Assembly: GCA_015075725.1 (NCBI GenBank)
Contig: JABTTV010000001.1
Coordinates: 2,666,001-2,730,000 of the forward strand
DNA: 64,000 bases
Source: Anaerolineales bacterium
GTDB taxonomy: Bacteria > Chloroflexota > Anaerolineae > Anaerolineales > Villigracilaceae
Reading direction: 5' to 3'
Shown: positions 9,578 through 17,941 of the stretch, in pieces
Layout: each line of letters starts with the position of its first letter
How positions within the stretch are numbered: position 1 is the first letter of the stretch
The notes under the pieces: generated by a model
What the model was told of the DNA's origin: nothing
Database searches by the model: none
The model's input: only the letters and a program-made list of their open reading frames with translations
Made by a program: the position numbers and the translations under genes

Positions 9578-9919
9578 ATGATGTCGGACAGGCAAAAGCC
9601 CTCAGTGTCGAAAATCCAAGGTTCGCATAAGAGCGCAACCCGCTGGCAGGAACGGCGCCGTCTTACTTGCCTGGTTTGGATATTGATTGCAGTGGTAATC
9701 GCGATAGGTCTGGCATTCCTGCCTGGAAATCAGGATATTCCGGCGATGGAAGTCAGGCTAGTTAACAGCCCAAGAGAGAGGCATTTGTATGAACCTGACT
9801 TCGATCCATCGCATGCATTTTGGCAGTACCCTGCAAAACATGACAGCGGCATCACCATTTCCGCGCCCCGAAGAAACCCTAATCCAAGATTAACTCTGGA
9901 TACAAGCCTGCTGATATAA
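9578..9919 (+). CDS. Small single-TM protein of unknown function
   Basis: This is a 113-residue protein that I do not recognise. It has a basic N-terminus, one TM helix (LVWILIAVVIAIGLAFLPG) and an outward polar tail. It starts 24 bp after the parvulin gene with GGAG upstream, so it is probably the last gene of the SPFH/foldase operon. Confidence 0.55.
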   Translation: MMSDRQKPSVSKIQGSHKSATRWQERRRLTCLVWILIAVVIAIGLAFLPGNQDIPAMEVRLVNSPRERHLYEPDFDPSHAFWQYPAKHDSGITISAPRRNPNPRLTLDTSLLI

Positions 9920-9947
9920 TCCTATTTGTGGAAGACAACCGTATGGT

Positions 9948-10241
9948 ATGAAGACACAACAACTGCTTTTTCTGACATTAATCCTCGGTGCACTCTTACT
10001 TGGCTTGGCAGCGCATGCAATTCCTGCGACCTCCCTCTGCGTTTGCACAGATCGGGCTGGCGATGTGCCTCGCGCGGCAGGTTTTGACATTTGCCTGGTA
10101 TGCCAACTGCAAACAGGGATTATTCTTTCCGTGATTTTGCCGCTTCTCCCGGAAAGCAACCTGGTTGGTTTGATTTACGCATCCAGCCAGGTTCCGCAGA
10201 AACACGCCACCCGGATTCCACACCCTCCCACACTCAACTAA
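9948..10241 (+). CDS. Small exported protein of unknown function, Cys-containing
   Basis: This is a 97-residue open frame with a plausible signal peptide (LLFLTLILGALLLGLAAHA) and three cysteines nearby (CVC, ICLVC). No family was recognised. It lies between the foldase operon and the rhodanese genes. The ribosome-binding site is weak, so it may not be a real gene. Confidence 0.4.
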   Translation: MKTQQLLFLTLILGALLLGLAAHAIPATSLCVCTDRAGDVPRAAGFDICLVCQLQTGIILSVILPLLPESNLVGLIYASSQVPQKHATRIPHPPTLN

Positions 10242-10352
10242 TTCAATTTTTCTTGCGCCTGTTATGGAACTGGCGCTCTCCCGCTGTTGCGCTCCAATTG
10301 CGCGCGAGCGGGATTGTTATCATTGTTATCATTGTACCTATTTGGAGAATTT

Positions 10353-10832
10353 ATGAAGAAAAGAAAAGCAAGAAAATTCCCGGTTTTGCTTCTTGCCGGA
10401 GGCGGGCTCCTGCTTATTGTGGCTGCCGTAATGTTAGGTTTGCAAAACGGAAGCATTCCGGCAACATCTTCCGAACCCGCTGTGTCGAGCGAACATGAGG
10501 AGGAAACATTTCCTGAAATTGAGCGCGTCTCACTAGAGGATGCGAAAGCGGCGTTGGATGCAGGAACAGCTGTATTTGTGGATGTACGTGGAGTCGATGC
10601 GTACAACATGAGCCATATACCCGGATCGTTATCCATCCCACTTGCCGAATTGGAGTCACGGCTTACCGAGCTTAACCCGAACCAATGGATCATCACCTAC
10701 TGTACCTGACCCAGCGAAGAATCAAGCGCCCGTGCGGCGCGTACTCTGCTGGACAATGGTTTTACAAACGTCTCGCCTGTTTTAGGCGGGTTCAATGCGT
10801 GGATGGAAGCGGGTTATCCAACCGAGCCGTAG
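10353..10832 (+). CDS. Exported rhodanese-domain protein with an in-frame TGA (possible selenocysteine)
   Basis: The frame starts at the ATG at 10353 (GGAG 7 nt upstream), has an N-terminal TM/signal segment (KKRKARKFPVLLLAGGG) and a rhodanese domain (VFVDVRGVDAYNMSHIPGSLSIPL). It meets TGA at 10707-10709, right after ITYCT, and then continues in the same frame as PSEESSARAARTLLDNGF...LGGFNAWMEAGYPTEP to the TAG at 10830. Related rhodaneses read YCxCPxxxxSAR here, so the TGA stands exactly where a conserved second Cys is expected, giving Cys-Thr-stop/Sec-Pro. A hairpin GCGCC-CGTGC-GGCGC at 10726-10740 begins 16 nt after the TGA, with G in loop position 2. This fits a bacterial SECIS in distance and loop, though its stem is only 5 bp. 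The alternative is a nonsense mutation. Confidence 0.7.
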
Positions 10833-10859
10833 GGCTTTTCGAATTTTGAAGGAGTCAGT

Positions 10860-11291
10860 ATGTTTGCAGGAAACAAATTTTTTCTACTATTTATGATTGC
10901 CACAACGCTTGTGCTTAGCGCGTGTCAATCCATATCTGCGAGTGGTGTTGGTGAAGAAGTAAGTATCGAAGGCGGGAGTTACCGTGTTGTCTCGGTTCAG
11001 GAATTACAAGGTATGCTCGAGAACAAGGATTTCACGATGATCAATGTTCACACACCCTGGCAGGGTGATATTCCACAAACGGATTCCCGCCTGGCGTATG
11101 ATCAGATCTCAGAAAACCAGGATCAATTGCCGGTGGAGAAGGACGCGAAGATTCTGGTGTATTGCCTGACATCGGGCATGGCGAAGAAGGCAGTCGAATC
11201 CCTCGTAGACCTGGGATATACCAATATTTGGATGCTTGATGGAGGAACCACTGCCTGGGAAGAAGCGGGGTTGACACTCAAAAAAGAATGA
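10860..11291 (+). CDS. Rhodanese-domain lipoprotein
   Basis: This 143-residue lipoprotein has a signal peptide ending LVLSAC. Its rhodanese domain holds TMINVHTPWQGDIPQTDSRL, the active loop YCLTSGMAKKA with the expected Cys, and the closing IWMLDGGTTAWEEAG. It is probably an extracytoplasmic sulfur carrier or transferase. It starts 27 bp after the TGA-containing rhodanese with a good GGAG site and is likely cotranscribed with it. The substrate is unknown. Confidence 0.87.
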   Translation: MFAGNKFFLLFMIATTLVLSACQSISASGVGEEVSIEGGSYRVVSVQELQGMLENKDFTMINVHTPWQGDIPQTDSRLAYDQISENQDQLPVEKDAKILVYCLTSGMAKKAVESLVDLGYTNIWMLDGGTTAWEEAGLTLKKE

Positions 11292-11337
11292 TGAGGCTGG
11301 CAGATGATATGGATCAGCCCTGCTTGAAAAGGTCATC

Positions 11338-12465
11338 ATGAGACGATCAATTTCCCGCCGCGATTTTCTCAAACTTGCCGGCGTAGGTTTGGGTGCGCTG
11401 GCTTTTCGCCCCTTCAACCTTGAGTCATATTACACGCCCAAGCCTTTGCCGCAATTCCCGAACAGTGAAATTATCGGGCGCATTCTTGGCACAACGCAAG
11501 TCACGAATCGTCCAAGCAACGATCCGCTGCAGGCTTCTGCTCTGGGGACGTTGTACGATGACAATCTTGTTGAATGGGGACGAGAAGTGGTGGGAAATGC
11601 GGTTGGGCTGACCAACCAAAGATTCCTCGAAACACCGCAGGGGTATGTCTGGGCTTCTTTGGTACAACCAACGAGAAACCTGCCCAACGTGCCGATCACA
11701 GCGATGCCTGCTGGTGTTTCGGGGTTTTGGGCGGAAGTCACCGTTCCATATATCGACCTCGCCCTGGAAGGTCCCGTTGTCTCCTCCTGGCTTCAAAGTC
11801 TGATCAGTTATAACTTTCCGCCGCGCTTGTATTATGGTCAGGTCGTTTGGATCGATCAGGTTCGAGTGGATCCAAGCGGGGTGGTGTATTACCGTTGGAA
11901 TGAGTCGCCGGGACATGGTTATGGTCCAGGCGATATCTTCTGGGCGGATGGCGCGGGGCTGAAAATATTGACTGAGGAAGAGGTTGCCCCAATCAGCCCG
12001 GATGTGGATCCCAACGAAAAAATTATCCGTGTGGACCTGACCTATCAAACACTGGGATGTTTCGAAGGTTTAAGGGAAGTTTATTTTTGTCGTATTTCAA
12101 GCGGGGCGGAGTTTAACGCCTATGGTGAACGGGTCGATAAGTGGAAAACTCCAACAGGCGATTTGAGCACCCATTGGAAGATCATTTCGCTCAACATGAG
12201 CGGCGGCAGTTCGGGAGCTGGCTATTCCACCCCGGCTGTGCCCTGGGTGAATATGATCAGCGGCGAGGGCGTCGCCATACATGGCGCCTTCTGGCATAAT
12301 GATTTTGGTGAACGCCGATCCCACGGCTGTATCAATGTTAAACCCGAAGATGCCAAGTGGATTTTCCGCTGGACAACTCCCCATATTTCCCTCGCCCAAA
12401 GCGAACAACGCATGACATGGCCCGATCACGGCACGATTGCATCCGTAACCCAAATTGAGGTTTGA
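11338..12465 (+). CDS. Tat-exported L,D-transpeptidase (YkuD family), copy 1
   Basis: This 375-residue enzyme probably forms or modifies peptidoglycan cross-links outside the membrane. It has a twin-arginine leader (SRRDFLKLAGVGLGAL), a central region resembling an SH3/dockerin-like wall-binding part, and a C-terminal YkuD domain with the catalytic motif SHGCINV (nucleophile Cys) preceded by HGAFWHNDFG. It is one of three related copies in this cluster (others at 14054 and 16493). Its 3' end overlaps the proposed TTG start of the CcdA-like gene by 4 bp. Confidence 0.9.
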   Translation: MRRSISRRDFLKLAGVGLGALAFRPFNLESYYTPKPLPQFPNSEIIGRILGTTQVTNRPSNDPLQASALGTLYDDNLVEWGREVVGNAVGLTNQRFLETPQGYVWASLVQPTRNLPNVPITAMPAGVSGFWAEVTVPYIDLALEGPVVSSWLQSLISYNFPPRLYYGQVVWIDQVRVDPSGVVYYRWNESPGHGYGPGDIFWADGAGLKILTEEEVAPISPDVDPNEKIIRVDLTYQTLGCFEGLREVYFCRISSGAEFNAYGERVDKWKTPTGDLSTHWKIISLNMSGGSSGAGYSTPAVPWVNMISGEGVAIHGAFWHNDFGERRSHGCINVKPEDAKWIFRWTTPHISLAQSEQRMTWPDHGTIASVTQIEV

Positions 12466-13292
12466 AACAAAATAAGTTTTTCCAACAAGATCGTGGCGAT
12501 GCAAACCAGATTGGATTTTTAATGACAAAAATATCAAGTTCTACACCTGGAATGTCCCAACCTGTTCTCAATGAACGTTTGCGGGTGTTTCTCCATGCGC
12601 TGCTCTTTGTGCTTGGCTTTTCGCTGGTCTTCGTGATCGGCTGGGGCGGCTCGGTGACAGCGCTGGGTCAGTTATTTGGCGCGTATAAACGGGTGATTGC
12701 ACAGGTCGGTGGTGTGATCGTCATCATGTTCGGATTGGCGACTCTGGAAGTGATTCGTATTCCGTGGTTTTATGCTGATACACGTGCACAATACTCGGGT
12801 CAACGCGGAACGTATGGCGGCTCGGCATTAATGGGCATTTTCTTCGCGGCAGGCTGGAGCCCGTGCATTGGCGCGACCCTGGGAGCGATCCTCACAATGG
12901 GACTTAACCAGCAAAAAGTGGGGGAAGCCATGTGGCTGTCATCGGGATATTCGCTCGGCTTGGGCATTCCATTTCTGGTGATGGCAATTGGATTGGAACG
13001 CGCAACGGATTGGCTCAAACGCATGAGGCCTTATCAAAAATATTACAAAATCGCCAGCGGCATCTTCATCATGGCAATTGGGATATTGTTGTTGACAAAC
13101 ACCATGAGCCTGATCGCGATCTGGGCATTCAAGAATGGATATTACATTGAGTCTTTTTCCAGTTATGCCGCCACGCCCACTTATCTCACTGCCATTGTCG
13201 CGGGGTTGCTCTCCTTTATATCCCCATGTGTGCTTCCGCTAGTGCCTGCCTATCTCGGCTATCTGAGCGGACATACAATACAGAAATCCTAA
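12462..13292 (+). CDS. CcdA/DsbD-type thiol-redox membrane protein, apparently circularly permuted
   Basis: CcdA proteins carry electrons across the membrane using two Cys, one in TM1 (SPCVLPLVPxYLxYLSG) and one in a later helix (GWSPCIG). Here the protein begins at what is normally the second helix (LRVFLHALLFVLGFSLVFVIG), passes GWSPCIGATLGAIL (Cys135), and ends with AGLLSFISPCVLPL...YLGYLSG (Cys256), the segment usually found first. The upstream gene overlaps, so no normal TM1 is encoded before it. The start is uncertain: TTG 12462 (GAGG upstream), ATG 12522 or ATG 12552. The DsbA-like gene that follows fits a role in exported thiol redox. Confidence 0.85.
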   Translation: MKQNKFFQQDRGDANQIGFLMTKISSSTPGMSQPVLNERLRVFLHALLFVLGFSLVFVIGWGGSVTALGQLFGAYKRVIAQVGGVIVIMFGLATLEVIRIPWFYADTRAQYSGQRGTYGGSALMGIFFAAGWSPCIGATLGAILTMGLNQQKVGEAMWLSSGYSLGLGIPFLVMAIGLERATDWLKRMRPYQKYYKIASGIFIMAIGILLLTNTMSLIAIWAFKNGYYIESFSSYAATPTYLTAIVAGLLSFISPCVLPLVPAYLGYLSGHTIQKS

Positions 13293-13311
13293 TGATCAGA
13301 ACAGGAAGCTC

Positions 13312-14046
13312 ATGGAAACTATTACAAATTCTGAAGACACAATCACTTTCAAGCGTTCCCACTTTTATTCGGTACTTGTGGTTTTGGCTTTCGCGGTTGG
13401 AATCTTGACCGGGTATGTCGTTTGGGGACGTACATCGCCTCAAACCCAGGTTGCGGCGAATGATCAGCCCGTCGTTCAAGCGCCCGCTGTCACCCAGGCG
13501 CCCCAATTCACCCGTTATGATATTCCAGCAGACGGATTCCCAGGCATTGGACCTGCAGACGCGCCCATTGTGATCGTCGAGTTCAGCGATTTTCAATGTC
13601 CGTTCTGCAAACGATTCTACGATGAGACCTATCAGCAACTGATGGATGCTTATCCCGGAAAGATCCGGTTTGTCTATCGCCACCTGCCCCTGACTTCCAT
13701 CCACCCTGAAGCATTCCCTGCGGCAGAAGCCTCGATGTGCGCCAACGAACAGAATGCCTTCCCGCAATATCACAACAAACTCTTTGAAAATCAGGACAAA
13801 CTTGGGCGAGACCTATACTTGCAGATAGCCGCCGACCTCAGCCTAGATACCGACTCCTTCGAAGAATGCCTGGCTACAGGCAGATACAAAGACCTTGTCC
13901 AGCAGGATTCGGATTTTGCCCTTAACCTTGGCGTGCAGTCCACCCCCACCTTTTTCATCAACGGACTGGCAATCGTTGGCGCTCAACCAATTTCGGCATT
14001 TAAGCAAGTGATCGACATGGAACTTGCCGGGGAGATCCCAAAATAA
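13312..14046 (+). CDS. DsbA-like thiol:disulfide oxidoreductase, membrane-anchored
   Basis: This 244-residue protein has a TM anchor near residues 20-38, a Pro/Gln-rich linker and a DsbA/BdbD-type thioredoxin fold. The active site is CPFC (Cys96, Cys99) in EFSDFQCPFCKRFY, and the cis-Pro loop is STPTFFINGL. It should oxidise or reduce cysteines of exported proteins, fed by the CcdA-like protein whose gene ends 19 bp upstream. The neighbouring L,D-transpeptidases have a catalytic Cys and are plausible clients; that is inference from position. Confidence 0.9.
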   Translation: METITNSEDTITFKRSHFYSVLVVLAFAVGILTGYVVWGRTSPQTQVAANDQPVVQAPAVTQAPQFTRYDIPADGFPGIGPADAPIVIVEFSDFQCPFCKRFYDETYQQLMDAYPGKIRFVYRHLPLTSIHPEAFPAAEASMCANEQNAFPQYHNKLFENQDKLGRDLYLQIAADLSLDTDSFEECLATGRYKDLVQQDSDFALNLGVQSTPTFFINGLAIVGAQPISAFKQVIDMELAGEIPK

Positions 14047-14053
14047 TTTAAGA

Positions 14054-15082
14054 ATGAAACTCCTGAATCAACTCACCCGCCGGGATTTCCTCAAGCTCTC
14101 CGCATCTGGTGCGCTCGGATTCTTCCTTTCAGAACTGCGTCTTGGCGATGTCCTGGCTTCCCCACCATCCTCGCAGGGGCGCGTGACCTGGAGCGGAGTA
14201 TCGCTGTACGACGCTCCAGCATTTACAGCCAGGGAAATCCACCGCTTTGGTGTGGATCAGGTGGTGGAAATCCTTGCCCAAGTGGAAGGCGATGATGGGT
14301 ATGGCAACCCATACAACAATATCTGGTATCAGGTGGATAATGGTTATACCTATTCAGGCTGGATTCAGCCCGTGGAAACCCGTTATCAGAAAACGATCTT
14401 TGATGTTCCCACGAAGGGGCAGTTGGGCGAGATTGTTGTTCCCGTCAGCGAAACGCGGCTTGCCCCGTATGTGTTCGCCTCCAAGGGCCATCGGTTGTAT
14501 TACGGCAGTACCCACTGGGTAAAGAGGGTTGTTGTTACGCGGGAGGAAAAAAGCATCTGGTATGAGATCTATGACGACTTCCTGAAAAAAACCTTTTATG
14601 TTTCGACGTACAACATGCGCCTCGTTCCGGACGATGAACTGTCTCTACTTTCCCCGAATGTGACTGACGCCGATAAATTCATCCACGTGGACCTCGCCAC
14701 ACAACTGGTGACGGCTTTTGAGGGCGAAACAATGGTGTTGTCAGCACGCTGTTCGAGCGGAGCAAAAGGAACAGAAACACCAAGGGGCGAATTCCTGACG
14801 TATCATAAAGGTCCATCCATCCACATGACCAACCAGGGCGATGCAATCGAGAATATCTATAACCTGCCCGGTGTGCCGTGGTGTGCTTTCTTCACGGGCA
14901 ATGGTGAGGCATTCCACGGAACGTACTGGCACAACGATTACGGACGTCCACGCAGTCATGGTTGCATTAATCTCCCCTCGGAAACAGCAAAATTCATTTA
15001 TCGCTGGACCAAGCCCACCGTTCCGCCGGATGTGGATTATGTCCATCTGCCAGGTGATGGCACGAGAGTACAAGTTGTCTGA
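14054..15082 (+). CDS. Tat-exported L,D-transpeptidase (YkuD family), copy 2
   Basis: The 342-residue product starts at the ATG at 14054; an in-frame ATG 30 bp upstream lies inside the DsbA-like gene. It has a Tat leader (TRRDFLKLSASGALGFFL), an SH3-like domain (VSLYDAPAFTARE...) and a C-terminal YkuD domain with SHGCINLPSETAKF and HGTYWHNDYG. The gene begins 7 bp after the DsbA-like gene. It is clearly paralogous to copies 1 and 3, which share the RxxFLK leader, the AFHGTYWHN motif and the same domain order. Confidence 0.9.
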   Translation: MKLLNQLTRRDFLKLSASGALGFFLSELRLGDVLASPPSSQGRVTWSGVSLYDAPAFTAREIHRFGVDQVVEILAQVEGDDGYGNPYNNIWYQVDNGYTYSGWIQPVETRYQKTIFDVPTKGQLGEIVVPVSETRLAPYVFASKGHRLYYGSTHWVKRVVVTREEKSIWYEIYDDFLKKTFYVSTYNMRLVPDDELSLLSPNVTDADKFIHVDLATQLVTAFEGETMVLSARCSSGAKGTETPRGEFLTYHKGPSIHMTNQGDAIENIYNLPGVPWCAFFTGNGEAFHGTYWHNDYGRPRSHGCINLPSETAKFIYRWTKPTVPPDVDYVHLPGDGTRVQVV

Positions 15083-15096
15083 TTGGAAAACCAGAT

Positions 15097-16437
15097 ATGT
15101 CAAAAACGGTGCGCCATCGAATTGTTATTTTGGGGCTGTTGATACTCTTGTTGATCACCATCAACCTGCCTCCTGTCTATAACCGCCTCCTTTGACGCAT
15201 CGATGAGTTGCGCGTCCAGAGCATGTATATATTTAATCCGCCCGACGAAGCCATCTTCCAGCCCGGGCAACTGGTTAAAACCCCAACTGAGGCTTCAGAG
15301 CTACCGCAAACCCCTGGCATTATCCCTTCGACCCCAACGCCCTATCCCCGTTTGCCCAATCCTACTCCAACACTGACAGGAAGCACATTGCCAGAGTCAA
15401 TTTCATTAACCGACTTTACCTATGTCGACCAGAGTGAACGCTGGAATTATTGCGGCCCGGCAACCCTTGCAATGGCCCTCAATTATTGGGGATGGACGGG
15501 AAACCGTGATGATATTGCCAGAATTGTGAAACCCGGTGTTCAGGATCCGCGGCTTGACTTTATTCAGCGCGGCAAATGGGATAAAAACGTTATGCCCTAC
15601 GAACTGGCTGACTACGTTCGGGATAACACAGAATTCGATGCGATCATTCGTTACGGGGGAGAGATTGATTTGGTTAAGCGCCTGATTGCCGCGGGTCTTC
15701 CGGTGGTCATTGAAAAAGGGTACTACGAAAGGGATTACACAGGGAAGGTGGGCTGGTTGGGACATTATGCCTTTACAACTGGATATGATGAAAAAGCGGG
15801 TGTGTTCATCTATCAGGAGACCTATCCGCCTAAAGGGGAAAGTGGCAAGGACCGGACGATTCAATATGATGTGTTTCGCGAAGGCTGGCGCGGATTCAAT
15901 TATCTGTTCTTGGTCGTCTTTCCGCCTGAGCGCGAAGCCGAGGTCTCGAATCTGTTGGGTCCCTGGAACGATTCAACCTGGGCAAATCAACATGCACTTG
16001 AGATCGCGAACGCCGAGGTTCAGACCCTGTCAGATAATGAGAGATTCTTTGCCTTGTTTAACGAAGGAACCAGCCATGTCTCTCTACAACAGTATTTTGA
16101 GGCTGCAGAAGCCTATGATCTGGCATTCTCAGTTTATGCCAGATTGGATCAGAACGAGAAAACCCGCCCCTATCGCATCATGTGGTATCAAACAGGACCT
16201 TATTGGGCCTACTACTATTCTGGTCGATATCAGGATGTGATTGATTTGGCAAATACTACTCTCAATGAGACCATCGCTGATCCAACACTTGAGGAAAGTC
16301 TCTACTGGCGGGGACTGGCGCAGTATGCGCTTGGCGATTTAGAAAGCGCCATTGCAGATCTCCGGGAAGCGGTGCGCCTCAACCCGAACTTCGAGCCAGG
16401 CATCACCAAACTTCAGGAATGGGGTGTCAGCAAATAA
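15097..16437 (+). pseudogene. C39-like peptidase plus TPR protein, interrupted by in-frame TGA
   Basis: Read from the ATG at 15097, the frame gives a TM anchor (HRIVILGLLILLLITINLPP), then TGA at 15193-15195 (codon 33), then continues open to 16437. The C39-type papain-like domain starts near WNYCGPATLAMALNYWGW (catalytic Cys), with GHYAFTTGYD as the likely His region, followed by TPR helices. The paralogue at 17942-19177 aligns without gaps here and has Trp (TGG) at the TGA position. The gene is therefore disrupted, or read through, or restarted at TTG 15208 as a product without its anchor. Everything after the stop looks intact, which suggests a recent change. Confidence 0.7.
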
Positions 16438-16492
16438 TGATTGAGCTTGTGGATTGTGGTGACTTATTGCATTTGGATGAATGTTTTGGATT

Positions 16493-17530
16493 ATGAGAAG
16501 GTTATCCCGACGTGATTTTCTAAAGGTAAGCGCAACCACCTTGAGTGGGCTGACGTTTCTACCGTTCGGGGCGTATTTTGATTCGTTTGACGACTCGAGC
16601 TTGGCCCGTGTGACAACAGAATCTGTCAGCGTATATAGCCAGCCTAATGATGATAGCCAGATTGTGGGGCAGTTTTTTCGGGATGAGTTGATTCACATAT
16701 ATAAAGAGGTTAATTCAGGGAGTCCGGCCTATAATCCAATCTGGTATCGTGTGTGGGGCGGATATGTCCACAGGAGTCGGCTGCAAAAGGTCAAGGTCCT
16801 TTATAACCAACCTCTGACCAACATCGTGGATGGGACCCGGCAGGTGGCTGAAATAACCGTTCCCTATACACAAGCCATGCGTTACACCAAGACCTACGGC
16901 TGGCAGCCGAATCTGCGGTTATATTACGGATCGGTTCATTGGATCGAAGCGGTGGAGGAAGGCCCGGATGGCGAACCGTGGTACCGGATATTTGATGAAT
17001 TAATTGGCTTTACGTATCACGTGAAAGCGATACACTTGAGGCACATCCCATTCACAGACTGGGAACCTCTAAACCCCACAGCACCATTGGAAAATAAACG
17101 AATTGAAGTCAACCTAAGTACCCAAACCCTGACTGCGTATGAGCATAGTCTCATTGCTTTTGAAACAACCATCTCCTCCGGAATCCCCGCCGGTCGCCCA
17201 AGTCCCAACGTAATTTCGACCAAAACACCCACTGGAGAGTTCCGAATCATGTCAAAGTACCCATCGAAGCATATGGGAAACGGAAGTCTATTTGCCGGAG
17301 TGGATGATTACGAATTACCCGGCGTTCCGTGGACTTGTTTTTTTACGGAAGCTGGCCATGCGTTTCACGGAACCTATTGGCACGATAACTTTGGGACACC
17401 CATGAGTCACGGGTGCATAAACATGCGTACCGAGGAAGCCAAATGGTTATTCCGCTGGGTGCGCCCTGTTCATGGGCCTGATCGTATTTACACTCCCGGG
17501 TACGGAACACAAGTTGTAATTACTCCATAA
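16493..17530 (+). CDS. Tat-exported L,D-transpeptidase (YkuD family), copy 3
   Basis: The 345-residue product starts at the ATG at 16493 with the leader MRRLSRRDFLKVSATTLSG. It has an SH3-like domain with VSVYSQPNDDSQIVGQFF and a YkuD domain (SHGCINMRTEEAKWLF, AFHGTYWHDNFG). It ends the rightward export cluster. The three transpeptidases are diverged but share domain order, so they could act on different peptide substrates or under different conditions; no sequence feature decides this. Confidence 0.9.
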   Translation: MRRLSRRDFLKVSATTLSGLTFLPFGAYFDSFDDSSLARVTTESVSVYSQPNDDSQIVGQFFRDELIHIYKEVNSGSPAYNPIWYRVWGGYVHRSRLQKVKVLYNQPLTNIVDGTRQVAEITVPYTQAMRYTKTYGWQPNLRLYYGSVHWIEAVEEGPDGEPWYRIFDELIGFTYHVKAIHLRHIPFTDWEPLNPTAPLENKRIEVNLSTQTLTAYEHSLIAFETTISSGIPAGRPSPNVISTKTPTGEFRIMSKYPSKHMGNGSLFAGVDDYELPGVPWTCFFTEAGHAFHGTYWHDNFGTPMSHGCINMRTEEAKWLFRWVRPVHGPDRIYTPGYGTQVVITP

Positions 17531-17610
17531 AAAATGAACCAAGAGCTTCGCCTTTTGATCGCATGACAATTCATTGAACAAAGCAAAGAAAATTAACGGA
17601 AAACCGTAGA

Positions 17611-17829
17611 ATGAACTCAACAACCAATTTTGAAGTCACGCAAGACGTCAGGCAAAAAGTGATTAAGTTCGTAATACAAAACGGCTTTATTACCAACAGA
17701 CAGTGCCGCTTGCTTCTTGGAATTGGATACGGGCAGGCAATTGCGTTATTCAGAAAACTCGTGGAATCCGGTGAATTGATTCGTGAGGGCAAAACATCTT
17801 CGGTTAGATATCGGTTGCCAATCAAATGA
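17611..17829 (+). CDS. Small winged-helix-like DNA-binding protein, 72 aa
   Basis: This single-domain protein has a helix-turn-helix look: VRQKVIKFVIQNGFITNRQCRLLLGIGYGQAIALFRKLVESGELIREGKTSSVRYRL reads as three helices plus a small beta wing. It is probably a local transcription factor. It stands alone between the transpeptidase cluster and the convergent C39-like gene. Its target is unknown. Confidence 0.65.
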   Translation: MNSTTNFEVTQDVRQKVIKFVIQNGFITNRQCRLLLGIGYGQAIALFRKLVESGELIREGKTSSVRYRLPIK

Positions 17830-17941
17830 TTGCCTCATAAGCAAACACGTGATCGACGCAGCGATACACTCAGTGATTGACATAATGAGCTGTTTATTCG
17901 GTCTTTGATCTCACCTTCAGCCATGCCGGCAGCCATCAAAT

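Noticed and set aside
10707..15195. Genetic code with TGA read as Trp
   Set aside because: Many intact genes here end in TGA (for example at 3452, 12463 and 16435 nearby in TAA/TGA contexts), so a general reassignment would extend most proteins. Only local read-through or Sec remains possible.
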